Shown here: positions 35,014-53,033 of the stretch, piece after piece
Layout: every line of letters begins with the position of its first letter
Position numbering within the stretch: the first letter of the stretch is position 1
NCBI GenBank assembly: GCA_021399435.1
Contig: JAJTUP010000006.1
Span: 1,426,001 to 1,490,000 of the forward strand
Direction of reading: 5' to 3'
DNA length: 64,000 nucleotides
From: Diaporthe sp. PMI_573
Lineage: Eukaryota > Ascomycota > Sordariomycetes > Diaporthales > Diaporthaceae
Program-made: the position numbers and the translations under genes
The notes under the pieces: generated by a model
Told to the model about the DNA's origin: nothing
What the model saw: only the letters and a program-made list of their open reading frames with translations
Database searches by the model: none

Positions 35014-38000
35014 ATGAAGGTGGTCCTACCAGGAAAGCCAGAAGCCAGGCTTCAAGCTCTAGCTACTGGCTTCTGGAAATCGAGGCGCATCATCGTGAGT
35101 GGGCTCAGCTCTCACGGTCCTTGCCGATTGTGCTAAAAGCTTCCGCCAGGCATACATAAGCGGCAATGCTATTGCAATCCTGTCCGACCACGAAACCCTC
35201 CTGCAGACCATCTACGACGACGACGAATCACACCTCGAAGCTGTCGCATTAGACGAATCTTCCGGAAAGATAGCCGTGTGCACCGACCGTACTGTCCGTA
35301 TATACAGACCGTTCGCACACGAAGATGGCGTGCTGAAATGGGCGCTGGAAACATCCTTCTCCCCGAACGTTGACGACGAGCAGAGACACGATGGTGCCCA
35401 ACACGCAATGGCCCTGTCATGGGGCGGCTCCGAGGAAATACTCGTGTCCCGATCCGCTTTGACATTGCATCAGACAACTCCCGAACTAGCCTGCACCTGG
35501 CGCAAGGGCCTGGCAAGCCCCGTCAAATACGCAGAACTGTCTTACGACTCGGCGTATGTTGCCTCTGTGGGATATCACGACCGCCTTGTGAAAGTATGGC
35601 GGCGGCTCAGTTACGTGTCGGACGAGGTTCGCTTCGACTTTATGTACCTGTCCCATCCTCTCGCCGTCACGAGCCTGCAGTGGCGCAAGCCTCACCACAT
35701 CGATCAGACCGTGGACAACGTGCTCTATACGTTGTGTGTCGACAATGTGCTTCGGATTTGGACTGGCTCGGATAATCACAGTCATCAGCAGTTGCAGCTC
35801 TGGGGGAAAGTTGATCTTGCTGCCTCGGCAGCTGGACCGAGTCTCCGATGGGCTGTAATTGTTCACGGGAGGGATTTCTCGGCCGCCACAGAGACGGCGG
35901 TGCAGGAGGGGCCCTCTGAGTATGGCAAAGGAGACGGACCGCTGGTCAATGCCGTGGAGCTGGCTAACCGGAACCCTGAGATTTGCATCACCTTTGATGG
36001 GCACGGACGAATGTCCGCCTGGGCGATGGAGAACATATCGCCCAAGTCGCGATTAAAAACAAGACCGGATGAGCCAAGTATTGTTCCGTTGGTGGTGGAC
36101 ATATCTTCGAGCGAGTTTGATTTCCTCAAAGTCGCCCCGCCAGCAGCTTCATCACATGTTGAGATACACGCATACTGCAACAAGCCCGACGGACATTTGA
36201 ATCTCCTCTTCCACTTTTTCGATGGCAGGATCGCGATCTTTGAGGCTGATTCCCCGCGCCTCCTCGACCCCATTGTTGGCAAGAGCCGTATCAGGCCCAG
36301 ATGCGTATGGACAGGCCATTCGGCATCTATTGCGAAAACAGTGAGAAACTACAGTGGCAGATCGGTGGTCTCAAGGACTAGTGGAGGAGAGGCCATCGTG
36401 TGGAAGCATCCTCTCTTCACCGAAAAGACAAAGCTCACGCGCCAGAGCACAATATCTTCAAAGGACCACATCCACCGGATAGCAGTGATACGGAAGGGCC
36501 GTTTCGTGGTCTTTTTGCACCACGACAGGTTGTCCGTCTGGGATTGCAGACAACTCACTCCGTCTCTGGTCGCTCAGATCGCGTACAAAATAGCAGGAAA
36601 ACCACTGTGCCTGCTGGTCCTTCCCAGACGAACTGCTGAGCAATCCACGGTGGTGCACATCGGCACCATTACTTCGGAAAAGAAGGGCTTAGTATGGGAA
36701 ATCAAGCTCCCTCCGTATGATCCATCCGCAACAAACGGAGTCAAAAACGATGGTGATGCAAACGGCCACCAATCTCCATCAATTCAGGAATTCCACAGAT
36801 TCGAACTGAAGGATGCCGGTGATCTGTCCTATGTTCTTCCTGTGGACCCAGCAGGTTCTACGCCGATGGTTCAGGGATTTCTTGACGTTTTTGCACGCGA
36901 TGTGGCCATCTCTTACACACATACTGGTCGCGTCGAGTTCTGGACGGCTCGCGTGGGTGATAATAAAGTGGACTGGTTGTCAACCGCTTCGATGGAAACT
37001 GGTGTCTCAGAACCCGCGCTCGCTAGTGGCAGTACCATGAAGAAGGCAGCATTGGTCAACTCCAATAGAAGCGCTGTCACAATCTGGGACATCCGAGGCG
37101 CGCAGCTCGAATATAACCAGCAGTTCGAGGCACAGAACTCGATCCAGGACTTGGATTGGACGTCCACTCCAGACTTACAGTCTATCCTGGCTGTTGGGTT
37201 CCCATCTCGTGTTCTACTACTCTCGCAGATGCGATTTGACTACCTGAACAAGGGCCCGGCTTGGGCACCGGTGCGAGAAATCAACATTCGAGAGTTTACA
37301 CCACACCCCATTGGCGACTCGACCTGGCTGGGCGATGGGAATCTCGTTATTGGGGCTGGCAACCAACTTTTCGTCAATGATCGCAAATTTGATGCCTCCC
37401 ATACGCTTGTCAAAGATATCGCCCTCCCACACACAAAGGGTCGCAAATGGGACCTGTTCGATGTTGTGCAGCGACTTAATGGCCCCCTTCCTGTGTTTCA
37501 TCCACAGTTTCTCAGTCAATGCATGCTCGCTGGCAAAGTTGCAGCTGTACAGCGGATTCTCATGGCACTCTACAAGACACTCAAGTTTTGGGTCGAAGGA
37601 GATGAGTTTGACGACTATCTAGGATTGGAGCTCGACGAGTTCTACATCGACAAGTCAAGAGCAGCGTTCACGCCAGGGAAGGAGACGCGCTCTTATTTTG
37701 GCGACCGTACATTGCCGGACGATGACGATGAAGTCTTCAGCGAGGATGTGGCCCAAACCATCAATGAGAAGCTAATGAATATTGCCTTGCCTCAACTGTC
37801 AGGCCATGAGCAGATTCAGCTCGCGGACATGATTGAGTGTATAGGCATGGTGGAGAAACACCGTCGGTCGATGGACGAGAACGGCGCCAGATTCATGATA
37901 TACTACAGACAACATAGCCTCCGGAAACGACGTACTAACGAAGTGACTATGTCATGGAGAGAGATCAATTGGGCATATCACTCTACCAGCCAGGATATGC

Positions 38001-39267
38001 TGGCCGACTTTGTGGCCCGGCAACACCAAGGAGGCCTCCTGTGGGAACATGCCCGGGAGAGTGGCATGTTCATGTGGCTGACAGACAACGCGGCGGTGGT
38101 AAGTCATTATCGACTGCAGCAGCAAAGACGTCAACTCGCTGACGTACCGCAACAGAAAGCCCAATTCGAGGTGATCGCTCGCAATGAGTACACTAAGAAC
38201 GAGGTGAAGAATCCAGTGGACTGCAGTCTCTACTACCTGGCGTTACGAAAGAAAACGGTACTCCAAGGTCTGTGGCGTATGGCATCTTGGAACCGAGAGC
38301 AAGCCGGCACGCAGAGACTGCTTGCCAACAACTTTGACGATCCAAAGTGGAAGACTTCGGCGCTAAAGAATGCCTACGCGCTGCTCAGCAAACGGCGATT
38401 TGGTAGGTTATGAGCAACCGCTTCTGGCCCTGCTTCCCGTTATCTAACGTCCGGATAGAATATAGTGCAGCCTTCTTCCTGCTCGCCGACAGGCTGCAGG
38501 ATGCGGTGAATGTCTGCCTGAATCAGCTCAAGGACCTGCAGCTGGCCATCGCCATTACTCGGGTGTACGAGGGAGACCAAGGGCCAGTGCTGCGCAAACT
38601 GCTGGAAGAGGAGGTGCTCAGCATCGCCGCACAAGAAGGCAATCGCTGGCTGGCATCATGGGCATTTTGGATGCTCCGCCGCAGGGACATGGCGGTGCGC
38701 GCTCTCATTGTAAGTACCTCATCGGTCCGTAATCGTCACGAGATTTGGCGCTTTGGTGCTAACAAGTGGCTGCAGACGCCTGTGTATACGCTGGTCGAGA
38801 CACCAATCACGCCGAACCTGAACTCGAAGCTCTTCCTGACGGACGACCCAGCCCTGATTGTGCTGTATGCACAGCTGCGGCAGAAGACGCTGCAGACCCT
38901 GCGGGGCGCGTCCAAGGTGACGCCAAAGGTGGAGTGGCAGTTCGTGCTGCACAATGCCAGGCTCTACGACCGCATGGGCTGTGACCTGCTTGGCCTGGAC
39001 CTCGTCCGCAACTGGGAGTTCCTCCTGCCCGGGGCGAGCCTGAAGCCGGAGCTGGGCGGCGAGGTCAACCCGCTGAAGCTGCTCAAGCGCCGCAGCTCGC
39101 TGGTCGTGCAGGACATGCCGGTATCGCCGATATCCGGCAATGGACCAGCCGAGATGAACATGGGAGGGCTGCTGTCGCCGACGGGCGAGAAGAAGAGGCC
39201 GCAGCCGCCGCCGACGATGTTTGAGGAGCCGGACGCTGGTTCCTTGTTGGATAACTTTGGGTTCTAG
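35014..39267 (+). CDS. RAV1: Rav1/DmX-like subunit of the RAVE V-ATPase assembly complex
   Basis: With Rav2 and Skp1 it forms RAVE, which reassembles V1 with V0 of the vacuolar/endosomal proton pump. Exons 35014-35094, 35150-38402, 38459-38709 and 38776-39267 give 1,358 residues. The 27-codon first exon supplies the family start (VLPGKPEARLQALATGFW) and joins to AYISGNAIAILSD. Residues 25 to about 600 are WD40-like beta-propellers (KIAVCTDRTVRIYRPF; YDSAYVASVGYHDRLVKVW). The Rav1 C-terminal domain follows (about 620-1260), including QGLWRMASWNREQAGTQRLLANNF and the EYSAAFFLLADRLQDAVNVC stretch. The intron at 38710-38775 is 66 bases with no in-frame stop; excision is supported by the conserved join MAVRALI-TPVYTLVETPI. 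The C-terminal 60 residues are low complexity. Confidence 0.93.
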
Positions 39268-46267
<7,000 letters not shown>

Positions 46268-49200
46268 TCAGGGCCCTTCGGGGAAGGTCGAGCGCACGCA
46301 TGTGAGCTTCTCAAGAATTGTGGGGATTCGTAAAATGTAGAGGGTACATATGCTCAGAATCCGGGTCAACTTATATTAGCGTCTATATGCCAGTGTCAGT
46401 GTCAAACATGGGGTTATCGTCTCTTCAATTTCCATATATGGGATGATCCCCGGCTACATGGGAATACTATGTGGGCAGAGATGGGACCGTTCGCCCGGTG
46501 GCAACTCATAACTAATCACGATATTACAGGCCATCCCAACGGTTAAAAACTACCACGGAAAACCTGGACGAGATCGAACAGATGCCAGCTATGCAACCGA
46601 GATCTCCAGAAGCTTAACCTGCCCCGACCTGAGCGGGAGCTGAGATGGGTACGTGATCCGGGCCCGGGAGTCATGTTCAGTTACAGTGCATGCTCATGCC
46701 CTGGCCTTTTGCTTCCTTGGAAACATAGGCCGACCGTAGTTCCCCTTTGCGCTCCCCCCCCCGCCGGCGGCCCCCCGGAGGCCCCCCACTCATACGAACA
46801 AGAATCCTTGGGATCACCAGGGGGATGGTGGCCCGGGGCTACCTGTCCAGGAAGGTCCTCTCTGTCGAAAGTTTGAGAGAGGTCGAGGCGTAAAACAAAA
46901 CAGGATCTACGCTGAGGCGGGAGCGCTCAGCGAGGCATAGCATATGGCGCATCCGGCGCAAGGAAGGACACGTCGGTATTTTGCCGATGTCTTGCAAGCT
47001 TTCTTTCCTTTCCCGCACTCAGATTCTGAAGGGGCGAGGATTGAGCCCGTCCCCGGATCTACGACTCTGTTGTGTTCGTACCATCGGATACATCAAGGGG
47101 GCCAAGTGGGGTGATGTAAACCTTGCCGAACCAGTGTTGCCCCAAGGATGCTACCAAGTTTTGCACACATGATATTTGGGATGGTTTATGGGGAGGGGAA
47201 AGAAGAAAAAAAAAACCTGATGCGGCTTGTGCACGAGGGAGAGAGGAAACGAAACGCCGCCGTCGGCAGCTTTGGTCGCCGAGAACCCTGGGGATGTGAG
47301 GCGGGAGGCAAAACCTGGAGTTAGGCTTCGCAGGCGCGATATGATTTCCGTGTTTCTCTCTCTCCCCCCCCCCCCGCATTCTTTCATTTCTCTAAACTCT
47401 GCCCAGCTTTGTTGCTGGCCGGCATTGCCGTACCGCGAGGTAGAGAAGCAACGCAGCAATCATGTAGGTAGCTTAGGGCTAGCATACGCGCGCCCCGTTG
47501 GGGATTGCGTATTTGTACACGTTAGAGTTTGTGGCACGTTGAAAGATACTCCGGTCCGAGCAAGGCACAGTTGTGCAGAGCAGGAAGGCCAGGTGCAGTG
47601 CCAGATGGACAAGCAGGCGCTGGCGCTGGCGCACTCACACCACAGTCTATTCACAAGCACGATATCAAGACTCAACTGGAGCAGACAAAGATGAGGCGAA
47701 TGGCCATGCCAGCAAGTGTAAGCCAGGAACAGCCGGCCATCCGTGTGCAAGGAACGCACCTGGCAGGCCTTGTCGGACCAAGAATCAGGTTAGAATAACG
47801 TGTAGCTGACATGATAATTATAAACCTCGCCGGTGAGGCATACTGTACACCCAGGACAACCAAAGCAACTTGTACGAACTACACCTGCATTGGCATGTGC
47901 CCAACGCCCACCCACCTACCACCGACCGGTTAACACGTCAGGAGCCAGGGAGGGATGGAGATAAGGCAGGGGAATTTAGAGTTGGAAGGATTCGGTGTTT
48001 CGAAAGTCCTACACGGCAGAGAAAAAGTTTATTTCACACCAGTTTCCAATCAAATTTCGAATTATCAGAGGACCCTGAATCGCTACGCTCGCCTGTCCTG
48101 CACCGTAAGCCCTGTCCAGCTTACTCGGGTAGTTTGTCCTGCGCCTGATATGCCCCCCCCCCTCAAGGCTTTGGAAATCATGCCCTGGTTGTGTTGAGTG
48201 TGTGTTGCCCGAATCCTGCAAGTCGTCATAGTTGCTGCAGATCGCGGGGTATTTGTTTTCCAAAGCGCCGAAAACAACCATTGCCCCGTTGGCCCCAAAA
48301 TAATGAGAAGACAAAAAAGAGACAGCCACACAAGAACAAAGAACAAAGAACAAAGAACAAAGACCACGAATGCTGACTGGCCGGAAAATGTCGTGCAACC
48401 ACCCCCAGCTGACCAAGGAGAGCCCAACCTAATAAAACCAGAGGAACCCAATCTGAGTTTGAGGCGCCAATGCGCACTCGTGTAACATTCCAGTACTCCT
48501 TGGAAAAGCAGCGCAGAAGCTTGCGAGTCTCTTTTTTTCTTTCTATGATCCCCTGTTTTTCCCTTTTTGAGCATGACACCTGGTTGAGCCTGAACGGGTA
48601 ACATGTAAAGATGCTTCAATTACAGGCCAGTAAGAAAAGAAGAAAAGGTCAACAAGTCCAAGCTGCTGCTCTATAGTTCCTCCGATACGCCTTGCATGAC
48701 CCAAGTGCACAAATGTCTAAAACACTGACCATGATCCGCGTGATACCTCCCAAGTATAGTACACAACTATTTGCACAGGGTTTTATTACGGTGACGTCCC
48801 ACGTCCCTTTTCCGTATTGGGAAATGATGTATGATGATGGTTGAGGTAAAAGGGTGACCCAGCCCGCTGGTGCCAATTGACCGGCCTTGGTGGTGTGATA
48901 TGACCCTTATCGGATGGACACAGAGCACGGGACATGCCGTTTCTGGCCCCCCGCCCCCAGAAATCGATCCAGATAGGGCCAGTAGGCGGTGGTTATGACG
49001 ACGATGATGTTATGGCGCAGGGCGTGTCGGAGCAGTGGCCGAGACCGCGAGGGGGAAAAGAGCGGAGAGTGAGAAGCACCATGCGGTGATGATGCCCTGT
49101 TTCCAAACACAGCCCCGGATTCAGTTCCGGTCCCGTGTCCATTTCCAGACTTCCATTCCCAGGGTCCAGGACAGGACGGGTGTAGACAGGACATAGACAT

Positions 49201-49819
49201 CATGCCGGTGCATTTGTGGAATGGTGTCGGTGGGGTTGCAGATGACTTCAGACTGTCGTGCCCAGGCGCGCCAGGTTGCCCAAATTTGGATTCGGATGTC
49301 GGGCCTGGCTGGCTGGCGTGGCTGGGTCAGGATGAAATCAGCGAGGACCCTGATCGGCGCTGGGGTGACGTCATGGTGCAGTCGCACTTGGTCCCTGCGC
49401 AGGAAGGACCCTTAAGGCTTTCGCAGGCACGGAGGATGACGTAGGATGATGAGCCCTGCCATCCACGCGACAGGGATGAGGCCGCACCCCCGCCGCCCAG
49501 CCTGGCATGGCGTCTGCAGCATGCATTGCGGAAGAGCCTCCCCCCCACCCTCCATCTTCCAACCACATGACGCCAATGTCGTCAAAGAACCTTCGACGCT
49601 GCGGTCATCGACTCAGAGCCCGTCCAATGCGTGCCCATGCCCACCCCCCACCCTTCCTGTGGGAGCGGGTGTAGGGTGTGTCGTTATCATAATGCCCCTT
49701 CACGTTGTGTCGTGCAACTTTCCGTGGGTGATTTTTTTTTGAGAGAGAGAAGCCGTCAAGCGCGCTTGTTCGCACTATAGGGCAAAAAAAAAAAAAAGGG
49801 CAACACGGTCCGGTGCGAC
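46268..49819. other. 3.5-kb gene-poor region between ARO1 and the RPN4-like gene
   Basis: 3' flanks of two converging genes. Open frames up to 178 codons are low-complexity or antisense pairs without domains. Contents seen: C-runs (about 46757, 47366, 48147), a (GAACAAA)4 repeat at 48334-48362, and A/T runs near 49731 and 49783. No tRNA or rRNA recognised. Confidence 0.5.
48334..48362. repeat. (GAACAAA)4 tandem repeat
   Basis: Four copies of a 7-base unit in the gene-poor region downstream of ARO1. Confidence 0.85.
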
Positions 49820-51898
49820 TCAGCTGGTCGCCCCACCTCTCTTCCGGTGCTTTCCAGGGAATTCCAGATCAGGGTGGCAGACACGGTAATGCCTTGTAAG
49901 CGCGTCGGCGCGGCTGAAAGTCTTCTCCTCGGTGCACACATCGCATCGGACCTTTTGCTTCCGTGCATTGTGAATAGTGTCCTCATGCCGTGTCAGGTCG
50001 TAGGGTCTTGAGAACACTGTGTTGCATGGCTTGCCAGTGCTCGGGTTGACGCGCTCGCACTTGTGAGGTCCCGCCTGCGTGTTCAGGAAAGAGGCTGGTG
50101 CTACCTCTGGCCGGCGCAGGCCGTTCAGGCCATGGGCCTGGCGGTGACCCTCACGCTTGTGTTTTTGGAGCAGAGTTGGCGACTCGAATCTCATCGTACA
50201 ACCATGGTAGGTGCAAGTGTACGTGCCACCCTCTGCGCCAACCACGTCTGGCCTCTGGGGGCTGCCAAGTGCCGTAGACACAGGTGATGCAGATGTGCTC
50301 GAGCTGAGGCGAGAGGACACAGAGTAAGAGCCGTTGCTGACGGATGGCAGGCTGCTCTGGTGCCTGTGCTTTGCGACAAAGGGGTACTGTTGAGGAAGCT
50401 GCATACCCCCCGAGGACATTTGAGACGCCAGGTAGTTGTCAAACGTGGTGTCGAGAGATAGGGAGCCAAAGTTGTTGGTCTGCGGGGTGGCCTTTGACAT
50501 CTGGCTCGCATCGAATCCAGTCGAGTCTTGAGACGAAAACAATGGGAAGTTGTTACTGTTGTCTCCGTCGTTGAACTCCAGGACTGCATCCTTGGGCGAG
50601 ATAGTCTGTGGCGTGCCAGTGCTCGTGCTAGGTTGGGCCATGGCCTGGCGCAACGCCTGAGCCGCGTCCTGCTCTGCCTTCCTCTTCTCCCTCATGTGCT
50701 GAGCAGTGTTGAAGCGCATGTTGTTCGCCGGCTGCTGAGGAAAGTCATGAGAGGACTGTGGTGCCAGGGGGGAGCCTTGGCGGAATGGCGAACGGCCTCT
50801 TGATATTGTGACTGGCGAATGCGTTGCGCTGAGATGTTGGCTGTTGGCGGCCTGTAACCTTTGCGCGAAGACCTCATGATTTGGCGACATGGTGGTTTGG
50901 CTCGGCTGCGACGGCGACATGGACGTGATGGAGAAGTTGGGGTTATACAACTCGTCACTGTAGATGTCGGTCATGGTACGGTCCAGCTTGGGGACAGTAT
51001 GGATGGCTGTTTGGTTAAGAACGGGTAAGTGTGTGTCCTCGTCGGCAATATTCAGGAAATCGGCCAGGATATAGTCCTCACCAGTTTTTCGCCTCCTGTC
51101 TTCCTCTGGCTCCGGGGCCGCCGGCGTGACTGGTGAGTCACTCGCGACAGAACTCGCCACTGACACGGGACGTGAGTGGGCGGAGGCGCCGCTAGGAAAA
51201 TCCGGGGGAGGCAGCAGCCCACTGCGGTCAGACCGCTGCCTCTGTGGTGCGAGCATGTTTGCGTAGTTGTGAACCGATGTCGAATCAGACGAGTATGGCA
51301 TGTTGGCGTAGAAGTTGTCGTGAGTGGTTGGGTTTGGGGCCTTTGCGGCGAGGTGGTAGGTCTGATCATCGGCCATGGGCAGGCCGTGATATGGCTCCCC
51401 AGATTCGTTGATGGCGATCTGTGCATTTGCCGAGTTGAAGGAGAAAGGCGAGGCCGGCCCAAGAGACCCCAGCGATGAAAGCGACGACTCGCGCTGGTGC
51501 ATGTTCCTGTGGCTGTTCTTTGCTGGGAACTGGCTGCTCTCGCCCAGCCATGCATCTGCGTACATCATGTTGACGGGAGGCAAAGCCTCGGCCTGAGCCT
51601 GGGCCTGAGTGGTTGGCGCCGAGAATCGAAACAGGTCGCCGTGAGGTGTTCGAGGGACACTTGCGGCGGGCAGGCTGTCGAAGGTCGACAACGGGAACTG
51701 AGACAGCGACTGAGGCGAGGAAGAGGCGCTTTGCGACTGGGTCTCGGAGTCGATATCGAGTGTCGAATCTGTGGAGGTGGCGTTGGTGTTGGGAAGAAAG
51801 GCTGCCAGTCGTGGGTTTTGCTGGGGGTAGAACTGCTGTCGCTGCTGCGAGGAGTGACTGTTATATGTTGTTGAGTTGTTCTGGGCTAACCACATCAT
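49820..51898 (-). CDS. RPN4: C2H2 zinc-finger transcription factor, Rpn4-like
   Basis: Probable activator of proteasome genes. Single exon, 692 residues from ATG 51898 (51895 is an alternative; the open frame begins one codon earlier at GTG). Residues 1-555 are disordered, rich in Ser, Gln, Pro and Asn, with scattered acidic patches suited to activation (EDYILADFLNIADEDTHLP; AVLEFNDGDNSNNFPLF). The C-terminus has a C2H2 finger at about 560-586 (CTYHGC...HKREGH), then a pair at 612-675: CERVNPSTGKPC...FSRPYDLTRHEDTIH and CDVC...KTFSRADALTRHYRVCH. The long Cys-Cys spacing of the second finger and RPYDLTRH are diagnostic of the Rpn4 family in my recollection. A basic tail (KHRKRGG) may be a nuclear signal. 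Yeast Rpn4 is short-lived and stress-induced; whether this one is cannot be seen. Confidence 0.8.
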   Translation of the reverse strand: MMWLAQNNSTTYNSHSSQQRQQFYPQQNPRLAAFLPNTNATSTDSTLDIDSETQSQSASSSPQSLSQFPLSTFDSLPAASVPRTPHGDLFRFSAPTTQAQAQAEALPPVNMMYADAWLGESSQFPAKNSHRNMHQRESSLSSLGSLGPASPFSFNSANAQIAINESGEPYHGLPMADDQTYHLAAKAPNPTTHDNFYANMPYSSDSTSVHNYANMLAPQRQRSDRSGLLPPPDFPSGASAHSRPVSVASSVASDSPVTPAAPEPEEDRRRKTGEDYILADFLNIADEDTHLPVLNQTAIHTVPKLDRTMTDIYSDELYNPNFSITSMSPSQPSQTTMSPNHEVFAQRLQAANSQHLSATHSPVTISRGRSPFRQGSPLAPQSSHDFPQQPANNMRFNTAQHMREKRKAEQDAAQALRQAMAQPSTSTGTPQTISPKDAVLEFNDGDNSNNFPLFSSQDSTGFDASQMSKATPQTNNFGSLSLDTTFDNYLASQMSSGGMQLPQQYPFVAKHRHQSSLPSVSNGSYSVSSRLSSSTSASPVSTALGSPQRPDVVGAEGGTYTCTYHGCTMRFESPTLLQKHKREGHRQAHGLNGLRRPEVAPASFLNTQAGPHKCERVNPSTGKPCNTVFSRPYDLTRHEDTIHNARKQKVRCDVCTEEKTFSRADALTRHYRVCHPDLEFPGKHRKRGGATS

Positions 51899-52010
51899 CA
51901 CGGCGGGTTATATGTATAGGATGTACTGAGGGTTTATCGAGATAGCAAGTTCGAAGGGGGGAGTGGCGAATTTAAGGTTGGCCAGTGCCATTGTGGTGGA
52001 CGGGGAGTTT

Positions 52011-52020
52011 GTATATATAG
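52011..52020 (-). promoter_or_regulatory. TATA box of the RPN4-like gene
   Basis: Minus strand reads CTATATATAC 113 bases upstream of the ATG, correctly placed for a leader of about 80 bases. A TATA-containing promoter suits a stress-inducible regulator. Confidence 0.55.
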
Positions 52021-52131
52021 AGGGAATGGGATAAGGGCGTGGGCCGAGTTTGTAAGATGTGGTATGTCGTAAGTCCAAAGAAGGGGAACGAGGCTACCCC
52101 TGTAGCCTGGGCCGGGGTGTGCAGTGCCTAC

Positions 52132-52151
52132 CCAGGTACCTAGGTACCTGG
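52132..52151. repeat. Perfect 20-base palindrome built on AGGTACCT
   Basis: CCAGGTACC TAGGTACCTGG equals its own reverse complement. It lies about 235 bases upstream of the RPN4-like ATG and 112 bases beyond its TATA box. Shorter CTAGGTAC-containing elements occur near 21705 and 24331. Confidence 0.9.
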
Positions 52152-52973
52152 TGTGGGTGGGCTTGGGAGGTTTGCTCCTGCAGGCAACGCACTTACCTCT
52201 TTCCAAGCCCCAACCCCTGTAAAAGGACCGGATTTACTGTCATAGGCACCGAATGACAAATTGACCGTCGGAGGACGGGAGAACGCTAGGCCTAAGGGAG
52301 TAGTACCCATCGGAGCCATCAGTGGCCGCTAACCTGATTTGACGTTGAGTAAGCCATGCAGGCTTGCGACAGCGGAAATGGTCATCCGTCAGTCAGTGCC
52401 GTCGTGCCCACGGCTCTGTCAGCCGTCATGTCAGGAGAGTCATTCTTGGGACCGGCCACCTGCGATGGCTTATTGATAGTGATCGAGGCATGGACATACG
52501 ATCAGACCGACATGTATAAGATCGGGTGACAGAAACATAGGTCAGCACAGAGGCTGAATGGGCATGTTTCGCTGTTGTTGTCCTTGAAGACCAGAACATG
52601 CACGACAGCGAGGGAGGCTAGTGGGGTGCGTCAGACTGCCAGGTACAGACAGTATCGGATCTTGCCCCGGGCAGCCCTCAGCAGTGAACCAGGAGAGCTT
52701 GCTGACAGCTTCATGCCGATCCGTCGAGAACCGGACTTAGGCGTTGGCACATCAGGGCGAGCCCGGGCTGACGGACACGGTTGAGTAGGTACGACAACCA
52801 AACTTGTCCCCCAGGCTGACCTCAACCTGATGTGCGCTGTGGATGACAGGGCAATGCAAGCGGTTTCTTCGGAGCCGGTCACACCTCAAGAGTGGATCAG
52901 TCTCGCGTGGTAGGTATTTCAAGCGTGGTGAGATGCAGATTATGTTATGACCTCGCCTGGGGAAACTATTTAA

Positions 52974-53033
52974 CCCCCCCCCGGGGGGGACGTGCAGTAT
53001 ACAGGTTGGCAGGCGGGCGGGCGGGTGGGCGGG
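52974..53033. repeat. C9G7 self-complementary run and adjacent G-quadruplex motif
   Basis: C9 at 52974-52982 is followed directly by G7 at 52983-52989; 26 bases later GGG occurs five times with single-base loops (53015-53033). The second tract satisfies the strict G3N1 quadruplex pattern on the plus strand. Confidence 0.8.

Noticed and set aside
38410..38458. ATG at 38410 as the start of a separate gene
   Set aside because: It is within a 56-base RAV1 intron; the downstream frame is the continuation of the Rav1 C-terminal domain.
46740..48180. C-runs and short repeats as traces of a transposon
   Set aside because: No terminal repeats, target duplications or transposase-like frame; they look like ordinary intergenic low complexity.
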